From Nitrospirota bacterium (GTDB lineage Bacteria; Nitrospirota; Thermodesulfovibrionia; Thermodesulfovibrionales; JdFR-88), in NCBI GenBank assembly GCA_021840255.1, contig JAKBYX010000011.1:1-64000 (forward strand): a stretch of 64,000 bases of DNA, read 5' to 3'. Shown here in pieces: positions 47,936 through 58,683 of the stretch; position 1 is the first letter of the stretch; each line of letters begins with the position of its first letter. The notes under the pieces were generated by a model. That model saw nothing but the letters and a program-made list of their open reading frames with translations, was not told the DNA's origin and ran no database searches. A program made the position numbers and the translations under genes.

Positions 47936-49156
47936 CTAGTGGACAAGCTGCATTATCTTGAATATGGGCATATACATGGCCACAACTATGAACCCCACGG
48001 CCCCGCCCAGGAAGACCATCATGAGGGGTTCTATCATGGAGGTCAGGCCGGACACGGCGGCGTCCACCTCGTCATCATAAAAATCCGCTATCTTGTTGAG
48101 CATGGAATCAAGGGCGCCTGCCGACTCGCCGACCGAGATCATCTGCGTGACCATGCTTGGGAAGACCTTTTCCGTGGCGAGCGGCTCCGCGAGGGTCTTG
48201 CCTTCCTGCACGGCTTCTTTCACTCTTACCACCGAACGCTCGATCATCTTGTTACCCGCGGTCTTTGCCGTTATATCGAGCCCCTCCAGGATGGGAACGC
48301 CGCTGCTGACAAGGGTGCCAAGAGTCCTGGTGAACTTTGCCACGGCCACCTTGAGCAGGAGAATCCCGAAAATGGGGAGTTTTATGAACACGCCGTCCGT
48401 TATAAGTCTGCCCTTCGCCGTTTTCCTGAACTGGAGAAAGGCTACGTTGAGCACCACGATAAGCACAAGCAGTGAAAGGCCGCCTTTGCCTCCCAGGAAG
48501 TGGCTCATCGCGACAACCACTTTCGTGGGGCCGGGCAGGTTGCCGCCCAGGGAAGTGAACATCTGCGAGAACGTGGGCACCACATATATCATGATGATGG
48601 TTATGACCGCCACGGCGACCAGGCTTACCACTATGGGGTAAGTCATTGCGCTTTTAACCTTCCTTTTAAGTTTGATCGTTTTTTCCATGTATGCCGCAAG
48701 CCTGGTCAAAACGGTATCCAGTATGCCGCCGGCCTCTCCAGCGGCAACCATGTTCACATAGAGCTCATCGAATACTTTGGGGTGCTTTCTCAGCGCGTCA
48801 GCATAAGTGGAGCCCCCTTCCACTTCGCCTTTTATCTCACGGATCACGGAGGCGAAGACCTTGGTGGCCGCCTGGCCTGCGAGTATGTCCAGAGCCTGCA
48901 CCAGGGGCAGTCCGGCGTCTATCATCGTGGAGAACTGCCGGGTGAAGATGATCACGTCCTTGTCCTTGACCTTACCCCCGAGCCCGAAGGGCATTTTCAA
49001 GGGTGCGGCCTCTTTCTTTTTCTTCGTTACGGAGGTGGCGATTATGCTCCTTTTTCTTAGCTGAGCTATTACTTCCTCCTTCGATCCGGCCGTTATCTCT
49101 CCGGCCTCGACCGCCCCTGCCCTGGTCTTTCCGGACCACTGAAAAACTGTAGCCAT
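47936..49156 (-). CDS. pilC: Type IV pilus inner-membrane protein PilC
   Basis: FTRQFSTMIDAGLPLVQALDIL, GEAGGILDTVLTRLAAYMEK. Confidence 0.95.
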   Translation of the reverse strand: MATVFQWSGKTRAGAVEAGEITAGSKEEVIAQLRKRSIIATSVTKKKKEAAPLKMPFGLGGKVKDKDVIIFTRQFSTMIDAGLPLVQALDILAGQAATKVFASVIREIKGEVEGGSTYADALRKHPKVFDELYVNMVAAGEAGGILDTVLTRLAAYMEKTIKLKRKVKSAMTYPIVVSLVAVAVITIIMIYVVPTFSQMFTSLGGNLPGPTKVVVAMSHFLGGKGGLSLLVLIVVLNVAFLQFRKTAKGRLITDGVFIKLPIFGILLLKVAVAKFTRTLGTLVSSGVPILEGLDITAKTAGNKMIERSVVRVKEAVQEGKTLAEPLATEKVFPSMVTQMISVGESAGALDSMLNKIADFYDDEVDAAVSGLTSMIEPLMMVFLGGAVGFIVVAMYMPIFKIMQLVH

Positions 49157-49160
49157 CCTG

Positions 49161-50255
49161 TCACCTCCTCAGATTGGGAGCTTTTTCTTTTTCTTTTTTG
49201 ACTGTTGCAAGGAACTCATCAAGAACCGGCGAGTGCCCTGCGGCTTCATCCAATGAAATCAGGTTCCTGTTCATAAGGTCGATAAGGGACTGGTTCATGG
49301 TCTGCATGCCCGAATGCGACTGGCCGGTCTGCATGATGGAATATATCTGGTGCAGCTTGTCTTCCCTTATAAGGTTCCTTATGGCGGGTGTGGGTATGAG
49401 CACCTCAACAGCCATCACCCTGCCGGGCCCGTTTTTTTTCGGTATGAGCTGCTGAGCAATTATGGCCTCAAGCACAAAAGAGAGCTGTACGCGGACCTGC
49501 TCCTGCTGGTGCGGGGGGAATACGTCCACTATCCTGTTTAATGACTGCACGGCGGAGTTTGTGTGCAGGGTGGCCAGCGTAAGGTGGCCTGTTTCCGAGA
49601 CCGTGAGCGCAGCCTCTATGGTCTCCAGGTCCCGCATCTCGCCCACCAGGACCACATCCGGGTCCTGTCTCAGGATATGCCGTAGGGCGTTTTTAAAGGA
49701 CAGGGTGTCGGCGTTCACTTCCCTCTGGTTTATGAGCGCTTTCTTGTGCATATGGAGGTATTCTATCGGGTCCTCCACCGTTATTATATGGCAGTGGCGC
49801 TCCGAGTTTATGAAATCCACCATGGAGGCAAGAGTGGTGGATTTGCCGCATCCCGTGGGGCCGGTCACCAGGACAAGCCCGCGGGGCTTTCTCGCAACGT
49901 CGGTCAGGATATCCGGCAGTCCCAAGTCGCGGAAACTCTGCACGGCGAAGGACACGGACCGGAAGACCCCGGCCACGACCCCGCGCTGCATGAAGATGTT
50001 TCCCCTGAAGCGGCTGACCCCTTTTAAGCCGAAGGAAAAATCCAGCTCGCTTGTCTCCTCGAAATGGTGCTTCTGGTTGTCCGTAAGCACACTGTAGCAA
50101 AGACTCTTGGTGTCCTCCCCGTTCAGGACCTCCTGCTGTTCCATGGGCAAAAGGCTGCCGTCTATCCTGAGCCTGGGCGGGCTTCCGGTTGTGATATGGA
50201 GGTCGGAGGCCCCCCTGTCGACCATCGTCTTTAAAAGCTCATATAAAGAAACCAC
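49161..50255 (-). CDS. pilT: Type IV pilus twitching motility ATPase PilT
   Basis: RGASDLHITTGSPPRLRIDG, GPTGCGKSTTLASM, MQTGQSHSGMQTMNQSL. Confidence 0.95.
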   Translation of the reverse strand: MVSLYELLKTMVDRGASDLHITTGSPPRLRIDGSLLPMEQQEVLNGEDTKSLCYSVLTDNQKHHFEETSELDFSFGLKGVSRFRGNIFMQRGVVAGVFRSVSFAVQSFRDLGLPDILTDVARKPRGLVLVTGPTGCGKSTTLASMVDFINSERHCHIITVEDPIEYLHMHKKALINQREVNADTLSFKNALRHILRQDPDVVLVGEMRDLETIEAALTVSETGHLTLATLHTNSAVQSLNRIVDVFPPHQQEQVRVQLSFVLEAIIAQQLIPKKNGPGRVMAVEVLIPTPAIRNLIREDKLHQIYSIMQTGQSHSGMQTMNQSLIDLMNRNLISLDEAAGHSPVLDEFLATVKKEKEKAPNLRR

Positions 50256-50300
50256 CCTCTTTTTACCTCCTCAAAAATCAAAAAATCAAAAAATGCCATG

Positions 50301-52130
50301 CTAATCGCCGAAAGTGACCCTCAGGACCTCTTCTATGGAGGTGATCCCCTCCCGGACCTTGGACAGACCGCTCATGCGCAGGCTCCTCATCCCGGTGCTG
50401 ATGGACAATTTTTTTATCTCGTCAGTGGGCGCCCCTTCGAGAATGAGCTGTTTCATCTCATCTCCCACCGGCATGACCTCATAAAGGGCCACCCTCCCTT
50501 TGTACCCGGAGCCGTTGCAGGCGGAGCACCCCTTCCCCTTGTACACCTTGAGCCCGTCCAGCTCTTCTTCCGGGAACCCCACCTTAAGCAGGGCCTGGCG
50601 CGGGGCGGGCTCCTCTTCCCTGCATTGCGTGCAGATCCTGCGGGCCAGTCTCTGGGCAAGGATGAGTATTACCGAACTTGAGACCAGGAAAGGTTCGATG
50701 CCCATGTTGAGGAGCCTGTTTATGGTCCCCGGGGCGTCATTGGTGTGGATCGTGCTTAGGACCAAATGGCCGGTGAGCGCAGCTTTCACGCCGATCTCCG
50801 CCGTTTCAAAGTCCCTTATCTCGCCCACCATGATTATGTCCGGGTCCTGTCTTAAAAAGGACCTCAGGGCGGAAGCGAATGTGAGCCCGATGTCCTCGCG
50901 GACATGCACCTGGTTAATACCCAGGAAGTTGTATTCCACCGGGTCCTCGGCGGTCATTATATTCGTTCCAGGCTTGTTCAGATAGTTCAGGGCCGAATAC
51001 AAGGTGGTGGTCTTTCCGCTTCCGGTAGGGCCGGTGACCAGTATCATTCCGTACGGTTTGTCCAGGGCCGCCATGAAATCCCTGAGCGCTTTTTCATCAA
51101 ACCCCAGCTTGGTAAGGTCCACCTGCAGATTGGCTTTGTCCAAAAGCCTCAAAACGGTCTTCTCGCCAAAAAGACACGGCAGCACAGAGACGCGGAAATC
51201 TATCTCCCTTTTTTTTCCCAGTTTCAGTTTTATCCTGCCGTCCTGGGGGAGCCTTCTTTCCGCTATGTCCAGCTTGGACATTATCTTGAGCCTGGATGTG
51301 AGGGCGGCCCTTATTTTCAGAGGGAGGTTCATTACCGTATAGAGCACGCCGTCAACACGGTAGCGCACGCGAAGGGCCGTTTCATAAGGCTCTATGTGAA
51401 TGTCGCTGGCCCGCGCCTTTATCGCGTTTACCAGGATGCCGTTTGCCAGCTTCACGATGGGGGCCTCGACATCCTTGACTACCTCCGTGTCTTCCCTTTC
51501 CTCCACGGCCTCGATGTCGTCCAGCGCACTGCCGACCACCTTGTCGAACTCCTCCACGTCCACCATGGAATCAAGGGACATCCCTTCATCGCTGTCGTCA
51601 ACAGCCTCTTTTTCCTCCATGACGAAATCTTTTGCCTCAAGGATCTTTGCGGTGGCCCCGCCATCGCCGGCTGACGCTGATTTTTCCTGCTGTTTTCCCG
51701 CCCCTCCGTAATAGCCGGTTATGGCAGATGATATATCGGTTTCCCCCGCAAGCACGACCTCCACGTTGTAGCCGGTCATGAATTTCACATCGTCTATGGC
51801 GAATACATTAGAGGGGTCCGCGCTTGCGATGGTGAGGGTTGCCCCCACCCTGAGGACCGGAACGATCTGGTATTTTTTTGCCATGTCGGCCGGAATAAGC
51901 TTGATTATGGCAGGGTCTATCTTTGTCTCGGACATCTTTATTGCCGCTATGCCGTATTGCCTGCTCAGGAAATTAAGAAGGTCTGCCTCGGTAATATAGC
52001 CAAGGTGGATAAGGGCGCTGCCCAGTCTCATCCCTTCGCGCCTTTGAAGGGCCAGGGCCTGTTTGAGTTGTTCTTCGGTAACTACCTGGAAGGAAAGGAG
52101 CATCTGGCCCAGCTTAGTAGTCGTCGACAT
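50301..52130 (-). CDS. pilB: Type IV pilus assembly ATPase PilB
   Basis: GPTGSGKTTTLYSALNYLN, RQDPDIIMVGEIRDFETAEIG, LARRICTQCREEE. Confidence 0.94.
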   Translation of the reverse strand: MSTTTKLGQMLLSFQVVTEEQLKQALALQRREGMRLGSALIHLGYITEADLLNFLSRQYGIAAIKMSETKIDPAIIKLIPADMAKKYQIVPVLRVGATLTIASADPSNVFAIDDVKFMTGYNVEVVLAGETDISSAITGYYGGAGKQQEKSASAGDGGATAKILEAKDFVMEEKEAVDDSDEGMSLDSMVDVEEFDKVVGSALDDIEAVEEREDTEVVKDVEAPIVKLANGILVNAIKARASDIHIEPYETALRVRYRVDGVLYTVMNLPLKIRAALTSRLKIMSKLDIAERRLPQDGRIKLKLGKKREIDFRVSVLPCLFGEKTVLRLLDKANLQVDLTKLGFDEKALRDFMAALDKPYGMILVTGPTGSGKTTTLYSALNYLNKPGTNIMTAEDPVEYNFLGINQVHVREDIGLTFASALRSFLRQDPDIIMVGEIRDFETAEIGVKAALTGHLVLSTIHTNDAPGTINRLLNMGIEPFLVSSSVILILAQRLARRICTQCREEEPAPRQALLKVGFPEEELDGLKVYKGKGCSACNGSGYKGRVALYEVMPVGDEMKQLILEGAPTDEIKKLSISTGMRSLRMSGLSKVREGITSIEEVLRVTFGD

Positions 52131-52246
52131 TGCCTAAAAATATAAATAAATCATCGGTATATTGTCAATGAAACACGTCACAAAAGGTCAGGAAAAACCA
52201 AAGGGGAAAAAATTTCCGAGCACGGCCTTTCCGCTAACGCGCGAAA

Positions 52247-52492
52247 TCAATCAATGATCTCGTAGCTCCACTCCTCTATCACCGGGTTGGCAAGCAGTTT
52301 TTCGCACATCTGCCTGATGGCGGGACCGGCTTCTTCAGCTTTCATCCCCGGTGCAAACGTTATCTCAATGAGTTTCCCCACCCGCACATCGGCCAGCCCC
52401 CTGGCCCCCAGCCCCTGAAGGCCCGAAAGGACCGCCTTGCCCTGAGGGTCAAGCACGGAGTCCTTTAATCTGACAAATACCCTGGCTTTCAT
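52247..52492 (-). CDS. purS: Phosphoribosylformylglycinamidine synthase subunit PurS
   Basis: KARVFVRLKDSVLDPQGKAVLSGLQGLG; 81 aa; next to purB. Confidence 0.92.
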   Translation of the reverse strand: MKARVFVRLKDSVLDPQGKAVLSGLQGLGARGLADVRVGKLIEITFAPGMKAEEAGPAIRQMCEKLLANPVIEEWSYEIID

Positions 52493-53859
52493 TTTTTTGT
52501 CCTGCCTCCCACTTTCCGTTTGCCGGCGGCAGAGCTTTTTCCTCTGGCTGGCTTTAAAGCGCCTTCGCCCTGAAAGACCCTGCCGAATATATAATCCACG
52601 TTTTTGAGGTAAGGCCCCATGGAGAACAGCCCCTTGAGCGCTTTCCGTCCCAGGCGCCCTGTAACCTCACTGTCGGCCAGGAGGAGTTTCAGGAAACTTT
52701 CCCCTTTTCCCCAGCTTTTCATTGCGTTTTTCTGCACAAGCCTGTAAGCGTCTTCCCGCGACATCCCTTCCCCGGTGAGCGCCAGAAGCACACGCTGTGA
52801 ATTATAAAGGCCGTGGCTTCGCTCCATGTTGGCCCTCATTCTCTCGGGATAAACAAGCAGGCCGTCCAGAAGGCCGGTGAGCCTGGCCAGCATGTAGTCA
52901 GCCAGTATGGAGCTGTCTGGTATGATCACCCGTTCCACGGAGGAATGCGAGATGTCCCTTTCATGCCAGAGCGCGATGTCCTCCAGTGCGGCCACGGCGT
53001 TTGAACGCACTATCCTGGCAAGGCCTGAGAGGTTTTCCGCGCCTATGGGGTTTCTTTTGTGAGGCATCGCGGAGGAACCCTTCTGGCCCTTGGCGAAGGG
53101 CTCTTCCGCCTCCAGGACCTCGGTGCGCTGAAGGTGCCTTATCTCTACGGCGATCTTCTCTATGCCTGCGGCAACCAGGGCCAGGGCAAGCAGGTATTGC
53201 GCATGCCTGTCCCTCTGTATCACCTGTGTGGCCACGGGCTCCGGCTTAAGGCCCAGGCTCCGGCATACGTTTTCTTCTATCTCCGGAGGGATGTTGGAAA
53301 AAGTCCCGACCGCCCCGGAAAGCTTCCCCGTGCTTATGACCTGCCTGGCCTCCCTGAGCCTGTCCAAATTCCTGCGCATGTCCTCATGCCAGAGGGCGAA
53401 TTTAAGCCCAAGTGTCATGGGCTCCGCGTGCACGCCGTGGCTTCTGCCCATACAGACCGTATCTTTGTGGACAAGCGCCTGTTTTTTCAGGACCGCCAGA
53501 AGGTCTTTTATATCTTTTATAATGATGTCCGAGGCAGCCCTCATCTGCAGGGCCAGGGCGGTGTCCACGACATCCGAAGACGTTAGCCCCATGTGTATGT
53601 ACCTGGAGGACGGTCCCACCTTTTCAGCCACGCTCGTTAAAAAAGCGATAACGTCGTGCTTTACGCTGGCCTCTATCTCCTCTATCCTTGCGGTATCAAA
53701 ACCGGCCTTCTGCCTTATCTCCTTGAGAGCCCCAGCCGGTACGCGGCCCAAAGCCCCCCATGCCTCGCATACGGCTATCTCCACCTCAAGCCATTTTTCA
53801 TATTTGCTTTCTATCGTCCACAGGCGGCCCATCTCCGGCCTTGTGTATCTGGATATCAT
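52489..53859 (-). CDS. purB: Adenylosuccinate lyase
   Basis: MISRYTRPEMGRLW, GLTSSDVVDTALALQM, GSSAMPHKRNPIGAENLSGLAR. Confidence 0.96.
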   Translation of the reverse strand: MISRYTRPEMGRLWTIESKYEKWLEVEIAVCEAWGALGRVPAGALKEIRQKAGFDTARIEEIEASVKHDVIAFLTSVAEKVGPSSRYIHMGLTSSDVVDTALALQMRAASDIIIKDIKDLLAVLKKQALVHKDTVCMGRSHGVHAEPMTLGLKFALWHEDMRRNLDRLREARQVISTGKLSGAVGTFSNIPPEIEENVCRSLGLKPEPVATQVIQRDRHAQYLLALALVAAGIEKIAVEIRHLQRTEVLEAEEPFAKGQKGSSAMPHKRNPIGAENLSGLARIVRSNAVAALEDIALWHERDISHSSVERVIIPDSSILADYMLARLTGLLDGLLVYPERMRANMERSHGLYNSQRVLLALTGEGMSREDAYRLVQKNAMKSWGKGESFLKLLLADSEVTGRLGRKALKGLFSMGPYLKNVDYIFGRVFQGEGALKPARGKSSAAGKRKVGGRTKK

Positions 53860-54003
53860 TTTTTTGCCTTTGCACCCTCAGGGGAATTTTTTACTTTTGA
53901 AATTACAAGCACGGAATATTTTACACGTTGGCGGTGGCCGCTGTAAACGTGCGGGCGGATGTATACTGCGTCACCAATGTGGGGCAAACAGGTTTTTCTC
54001 CTT

Positions 54004-54071
54004 CGTCATTGTCCCGAAAATGCCATGACGAGATTGCCACGGGGTTCGCGCCCCTCGCAATGATGGCAATG
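54004..54071. repeat. Palindromic intergenic repeat (GCCATGACGAGATTGCC..GGGG / CCCC..TCGCAATGATGGC)
   Basis: Long imperfect inverted repeat. Confidence 0.7.
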
Positions 54072-54306
54072 AAACGGTATTCATTCCTGAAAGAGGCCGC
54101 AAGCCCCTCGTAGTGCCCTTGGTAAGTTCTGATGCCCGCGCGAAGCTTTTTGAGCATTTCCAGGCGGCGCTTCAGTTCATATTAACCTCACCCTTATGAC
54201 TTCATAAATCCTCGCATACCCGGAATGAGCCGGATGATGCTTTGTCCTGCCGTTTCAGGTTATACTAATAGGCTAATCTGGAAAGTGAGGTTTTAAAAAT
54301 TTAGGG

Positions 54307-56127
54307 ATGACGGTAAAGAGAGACGATCTTCGCAACATTGCCATAATAGCCCATGTCGACCATGGGAAGACCACACTGGTGGACGCCATGCTGCGCCAGT
54401 CCGGTATATTCAGGGCCAACCAGCAGGTGGAAGAGCGCGTCATGGACAGCATAGACCTTGAGCGCGAGAAGGGCATCACCATAATGGCCAAGAACACGGC
54501 GGTGAAGTACGGAGGGTACAATATAAACATAGTGGACACCCCCGGCCATGCCGATTTTGGGGGCGAGGTGGAGCGCACGCTCAAGATGGTTGACGGCGTC
54601 CTTCTGCTTGTCGACGCCTCGGAGGGTCCGCTTCCCCAGACCAGGTTCGTCCTTAGAAAGGCCCTTGAGCTGAAGCTTACGCCTATCCTGGTCATAAACA
54701 AGATAGACAGGCCGGACGCGCGCATCCAGGAGGTTTTGAACGAGGTCTATGACCTCTTCATAGACCTGGACGCGGAAGAAAACCAGCTCGATTTCCCGAT
54801 AGCCTACACGAACGCGAAGGCCGGGGTGGCTACAACGGACCTGAGCGTCCCCGCGGAGGACTTAAGACCTCTTTTCGACCTTATCATCAAGCACATACCG
54901 GCTGCCGAGTTCGAGGAGGATGCCCCTTTGCAGCTCCTGGTCACAAATATAGATTATGACGACTACAAGGGCAGGCTTGCGATAGGCCGGATATTCTCCG
55001 GGCGCCTGGAGCACGGCAACCCCGTTGCCATAATAGGCAAGGATGGGGAGCTTAAAAACGCCAAGGTCTCCGCCATGTACGGCTTCGAGGGGCTAAAAAG
55101 AGTGCAGATAGAGACCGCCAGGGCCGGGGACATAATCTCGCTTGCAGGGATCGAGGGGATAAACATAGGAGACACCATCGCGTATCCGGACAACCCGGTG
55201 GCGCTGCCAAGGATAGCGGTGGATGAGCCCACCATCTCCATGGTCTTTTCCATAAACTCCTCCCCGTTCGCGGGCAAGGAGGGGAAGTTCGTCACCTCCA
55301 GGCACCTGAGGGAGCGGCTTGAAAAAGAGCTCCTTTACAACGTGAGCATCCGTGTGGATTTCAGCAGCGCGGACGCCTTCACCGTGATGGGCAGGGGAGA
55401 GCTGCAGCTGGCCATCCTTATTGAGATGATGCGGCGCGAGGGCTACGAGCTTTCGGTCTCGATGCCCGAGATAATCACAAAAAGGGAAGACGGTGTTTTG
55501 AAGGAGCCGATGGAGCACCTGGTCATAGACATCCCGGAGGAGCATGTGGGCGTCATAACCCAGCAGGTGGGCATGAGGAAGGGCAAGATGCTCAAGATGC
55601 AAAACAATAACCACGGAAGGGTGCGGCTGGAGTACCAGGTCCCTTCAAGGGGGCTCATAGGGTTTCGCTCCCAGTTCCTTATAGACACCAAGGGCACGGG
55701 TCTTCTGAACCACATATTCATGGGATACGAGCCCTGGCAGGGCCCCATGTCCAAGCGGCAGACCGGGGCGCTGGTTGCCGACAGGAAAGGGGGATCCACC
55801 GCGTACGCGCTTTTCCATCTTCAGCCCAGGGGCACGCTCTTCATAAGCGACGGCGTGCAGGTATATGAAGGCATGATCGTAGGAGAGAACTCGCGAGAGG
55901 TGGACATAGACGTAAACGTCACGAAAGAGAAAAAGCTCACGAACATGAGGGCATCCAATGCCGATGAGGCGTTGAGGCTCGTGCCCCACAGGGTGCTTTC
56001 CCTTGAGCAGGCTCTGGAGTTCATAAAAGAGGACGAATTGGTCGAGGTCACCCCTGAGTCCATAAGGTTAAGGAAGAAAGTCCTGGACCACCAGAAGCGT
56101 CCGAAACGGCAGGAAGCCCCCGAATAA
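54307..56127 (+). CDS. typA: Ribosome-associated translational GTPase TypA/BipA
   Basis: [47 protein letters not shown]. Confidence 0.97.
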   Translation: MTVKRDDLRNIAIIAHVDHGKTTLVDAMLRQSGIFRANQQVEERVMDSIDLEREKGITIMAKNTAVKYGGYNINIVDTPGHADFGGEVERTLKMVDGVLLLVDASEGPLPQTRFVLRKALELKLTPILVINKIDRPDARIQEVLNEVYDLFIDLDAEENQLDFPIAYTNAKAGVATTDLSVPAEDLRPLFDLIIKHIPAAEFEEDAPLQLLVTNIDYDDYKGRLAIGRIFSGRLEHGNPVAIIGKDGELKNAKVSAMYGFEGLKRVQIETARAGDIISLAGIEGINIGDTIAYPDNPVALPRIAVDEPTISMVFSINSSPFAGKEGKFVTSRHLRERLEKELLYNVSIRVDFSSADAFTVMGRGELQLAILIEMMRREGYELSVSMPEIITKREDGVLKEPMEHLVIDIPEEHVGVITQQVGMRKGKMLKMQNNNHGRVRLEYQVPSRGLIGFRSQFLIDTKGTGLLNHIFMGYEPWQGPMSKRQTGALVADRKGGSTAYALFHLQPRGTLFISDGVQVYEGMIVGENSREVDIDVNVTKEKKLTNMRASNADEALRLVPHRVLSLEQALEFIKEDELVEVTPESIRLRKKVLDHQKRPKRQEAPE

Positions 56128-56247
56128 CGGGGAACAGGTAAAGGACGTCCCCGGGACGGCGGCTGGAAAATAAAAAGTCCCGGCTGGGGTATAATTAAGC
56201 GAAAAATCAAATCAAATCAAAAACTCTTTTGTTGAGGAGTACGTTTT

Positions 56248-57405
56248 ATGACAAGAATCTTCAAGATAGAGCCTTATCACAGGGAGCTGATATCCAAGAC
56301 CTCGCTCCTTAATTTCCTCTCTTTCCTGGACACCAATGAAGTTGAGCTGCCGGTGCTCCTTATGGACAGCGAACGGCTTAAAAAAAAGGCGAGTGCCGTC
56401 GGAAAAAATATAAGGAATTCGAAGGTGTTCTATGCCGTAAAGGCCAATGCCGCCGACGGGGTCATAGAGCTTTTGGACGGCATGAGTCTGAATTTCGAGA
56501 TCGCAAGCGAAGGTGAGCTTGAGCCGCTGGAAAAAGTGGGCGTCTCAGCGGACAGGATCATTACGAGCAACCCTGTAAAGACGTTCAAGTTCCTCAAAAA
56601 GGCGGCGGAATACGGCATAAAATACTATGCCTATGATTCCAAAGACGAAGTGGACAAGATCGCGGCCATGGTGCCAGGCGCAAAGGTCTACGTCAGGCTT
56701 TCGGTCCCCAATGAGGGCAGCGAGTGGCCCTTGAGCAAGAAATTTGGGGTGGAGATAGACGACGGCATCTCCCTGATATCATATGCCGCCCAGAAGGGGC
56801 TCGATCCCGTTGGCATTACCTTCCATGTGGGCTCCCAGTGCACAAACATTTATAACTGGGACAACGCACTGTACAAGGCTAAGGTCCTCTGGGACCTAGC
56901 CGCTCAAAAGGGCATAAGGATGAGGGTCCTCAATATTGGCGGCGGCTATCCCGTGAAGTACACAAAGAATGTTGTGGACATAGAGGAGATAGAAAAGAAC
57001 ATAGACGGTTTTATAAAGGACCTCTTCCCGCCGGATATCGATGTTTTTATAGAGCCGGGCAGGGGGGTTGTCGGTGACGCGGGTGTTTTTGCGTGCCAGG
57101 TCATCGGTAAATCCAAGCGTGGGGACGAGAACTGGCTGCACATCGACGTGGGCGTCTTCAACGGCCTCATGGAGAGCATCGGCGGCATAAAATACAGCTA
57201 TATCCTTGAGGACACGGGCGGCAGCAAAAAGAGCTGGACGATAGCCGGGCCAAGCTGCGACGGCTTCGACGTTATAGATAGAAATGTGATGCTCCATGAG
57301 CCTGAGATAGGGAGCATGGTGCTCATCCTGTCCTGCGGGGCATATACCAACTCGTATGCGTCGGAGTTCAACGGGTTTTCAATACCTAAGACCTTGCTTA
57401 TTTAA
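56248..57405 (+). CDS. Fold-type III PLP-dependent decarboxylase (ornithine/lysine decarboxylase-like)
   Basis: VFYAVKANAADGVIELL (PLP Lys), FHVGSQC, EPGRGVVGDAG, GPSCDGFDVI. Confidence 0.9.
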   Translation: MTRIFKIEPYHRELISKTSLLNFLSFLDTNEVELPVLLMDSERLKKKASAVGKNIRNSKVFYAVKANAADGVIELLDGMSLNFEIASEGELEPLEKVGVSADRIITSNPVKTFKFLKKAAEYGIKYYAYDSKDEVDKIAAMVPGAKVYVRLSVPNEGSEWPLSKKFGVEIDDGISLISYAAQKGLDPVGITFHVGSQCTNIYNWDNALYKAKVLWDLAAQKGIRMRVLNIGGGYPVKYTKNVVDIEEIEKNIDGFIKDLFPPDIDVFIEPGRGVVGDAGVFACQVIGKSKRGDENWLHIDVGVFNGLMESIGGIKYSYILEDTGGSKKSWTIAGPSCDGFDVIDRNVMLHEPEIGSMVLILSCGAYTNSYASEFNGFSIPKTLLI

Positions 57406-57423
57406 GGGGGAGCAAAGATAAAG

Positions 57424-58290
57424 ATGATAAAATTTTTCGAAAATGCGCCTTTTGTCCCGGTCCAGTGCGGCTACACGGTAGATAAGATCCTCCATAAGGA
57501 GAAGAGCCGGTTCCAGGAGATAATGGTCATAGAGAACTCCGATTTCGGCAGGATGCTCCTTCTGGACGGCGTTGTGCAGATGACAGAGGCCGATGAGTTT
57601 TTTTACCACGAGATGATCACGCATGTGGTGCTGCACGCCCATCCCGAGCCGAAGAAGGTGATCGTAATAGGCGGCGGGGACGGCGGCGTGGTGAGAGAGG
57701 TCCTCAAGCACAAAAGCATAGAGCGGGTATATTTCATAGAGATAGACGAAAAGGTCATTGATGTGTCCAGGAAGTTTTTCCCCGGCATCTCGCGCGGAAA
57801 TGACGATCCCAGGGTGGAGATAAGGCCCATGGACGGGGCGGAATTCGTGAGGAAAGCCCCCAAGGCGAGCATAGACGCAATAATCGTGGACTCAACCGAT
57901 ATCATAGGCTTTGCCCGGAGCCTTTACACGAAGGATTTCTTTGCATCGGTCAGAAACTGCCTAAAGGAAGACGGTTTTTTTGTCACCCATTCCGAATCCC
58001 TCATGTTTCACAGGGAAACGGTCGTAAAGGTCCAGAATATCCTTAAAAATGCCTTTCCGGTAGTGGACCTGTACGCTACCCCGATAGCCACCTACCCCGG
58101 CTATTGGTGGACATTCGCGGTTGGCTCCCTCTCCCTGGACCCGCGCAAGACAAGGCGCCCCTTCGAGATAGAGACCAGGTACTATGACGACGAGATACAC
58201 GCCCAGTCCTTCCTCACCAGGAAATTCTACGACAGGCTGATGTCAGACAGCCTTGATTGGGGCATCAAAGCCAGGATCGAAAAAGATTAG
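57424..58290 (+). CDS. speE: Spermidine synthase family protein
   Basis: QEIMVIENSDFGRMLLLDGVVQMTEADEFFYHEMITH, VIGGGDGGVVREVL, IIVDSTD. Confidence 0.95.
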   Translation: MIKFFENAPFVPVQCGYTVDKILHKEKSRFQEIMVIENSDFGRMLLLDGVVQMTEADEFFYHEMITHVVLHAHPEPKKVIVIGGGDGGVVREVLKHKSIERVYFIEIDEKVIDVSRKFFPGISRGNDDPRVEIRPMDGAEFVRKAPKASIDAIIVDSTDIIGFARSLYTKDFFASVRNCLKEDGFFVTHSESLMFHRETVVKVQNILKNAFPVVDLYATPIATYPGYWWTFAVGSLSLDPRKTRRPFEIETRYYDDEIHAQSFLTRKFYDRLMSDSLDWGIKARIEKD

Positions 58291-58403
58291 GGGGAAGTGA
58301 CAGCGTCGAATGGCGCTAGTTTAATCTGTTGCAGCATGAAATTCAGCAGATTTATACACATATTTTAATCCAACTGGGAATTCACTACCAGTGAACTTCT
58401 TTG

Positions 58404-58484
58404 TTGTCATTCCCGCAAGCGCCAGCGCGTCGGGAATCCTTCCGAAAAGGCGGGGTCCGATTCCGGACAAGCCGGAATGACAAA
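58404..58484. repeat. Palindrome-ended intergenic element (TGTCATTCC..GGAATGACA)
   Basis: Inverted termini and internal TCCCG..CGGGA. Confidence 0.7.
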
Positions 58485-58608
58485 CTGCGAATCTTCATGA
58501 AAGAATCAAAGGTATTATTTTTTGAATCCGCGGATTTCCCTTTTGCTTCTCTTTGAATACCCGTTATTTTTCCCCTTGACAGCCCGGTCCATAAGTTGCT
58601 AAATTAGT

Positions 58609-58635
58609 TTAGCACTCTCGATGCATGAGTGCTAA
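58609..58635 (+). promoter_or_regulatory. CIRCE operator
   Basis: Perfect TTAGCACTC-N9-GAGTGCTAA; TTGACA -35 at 58576-58581. Confidence 0.97.
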
Positions 58636-58683
58636 AAAGATGGCGGGACAGTTGCCCTGAACGCAAAAGGGAGCAGAGGTAAA

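Noticed and set aside
58609-58635. Inverted repeat before hrcA as a novel element
   Set aside because: It is the well-known CIRCE operator
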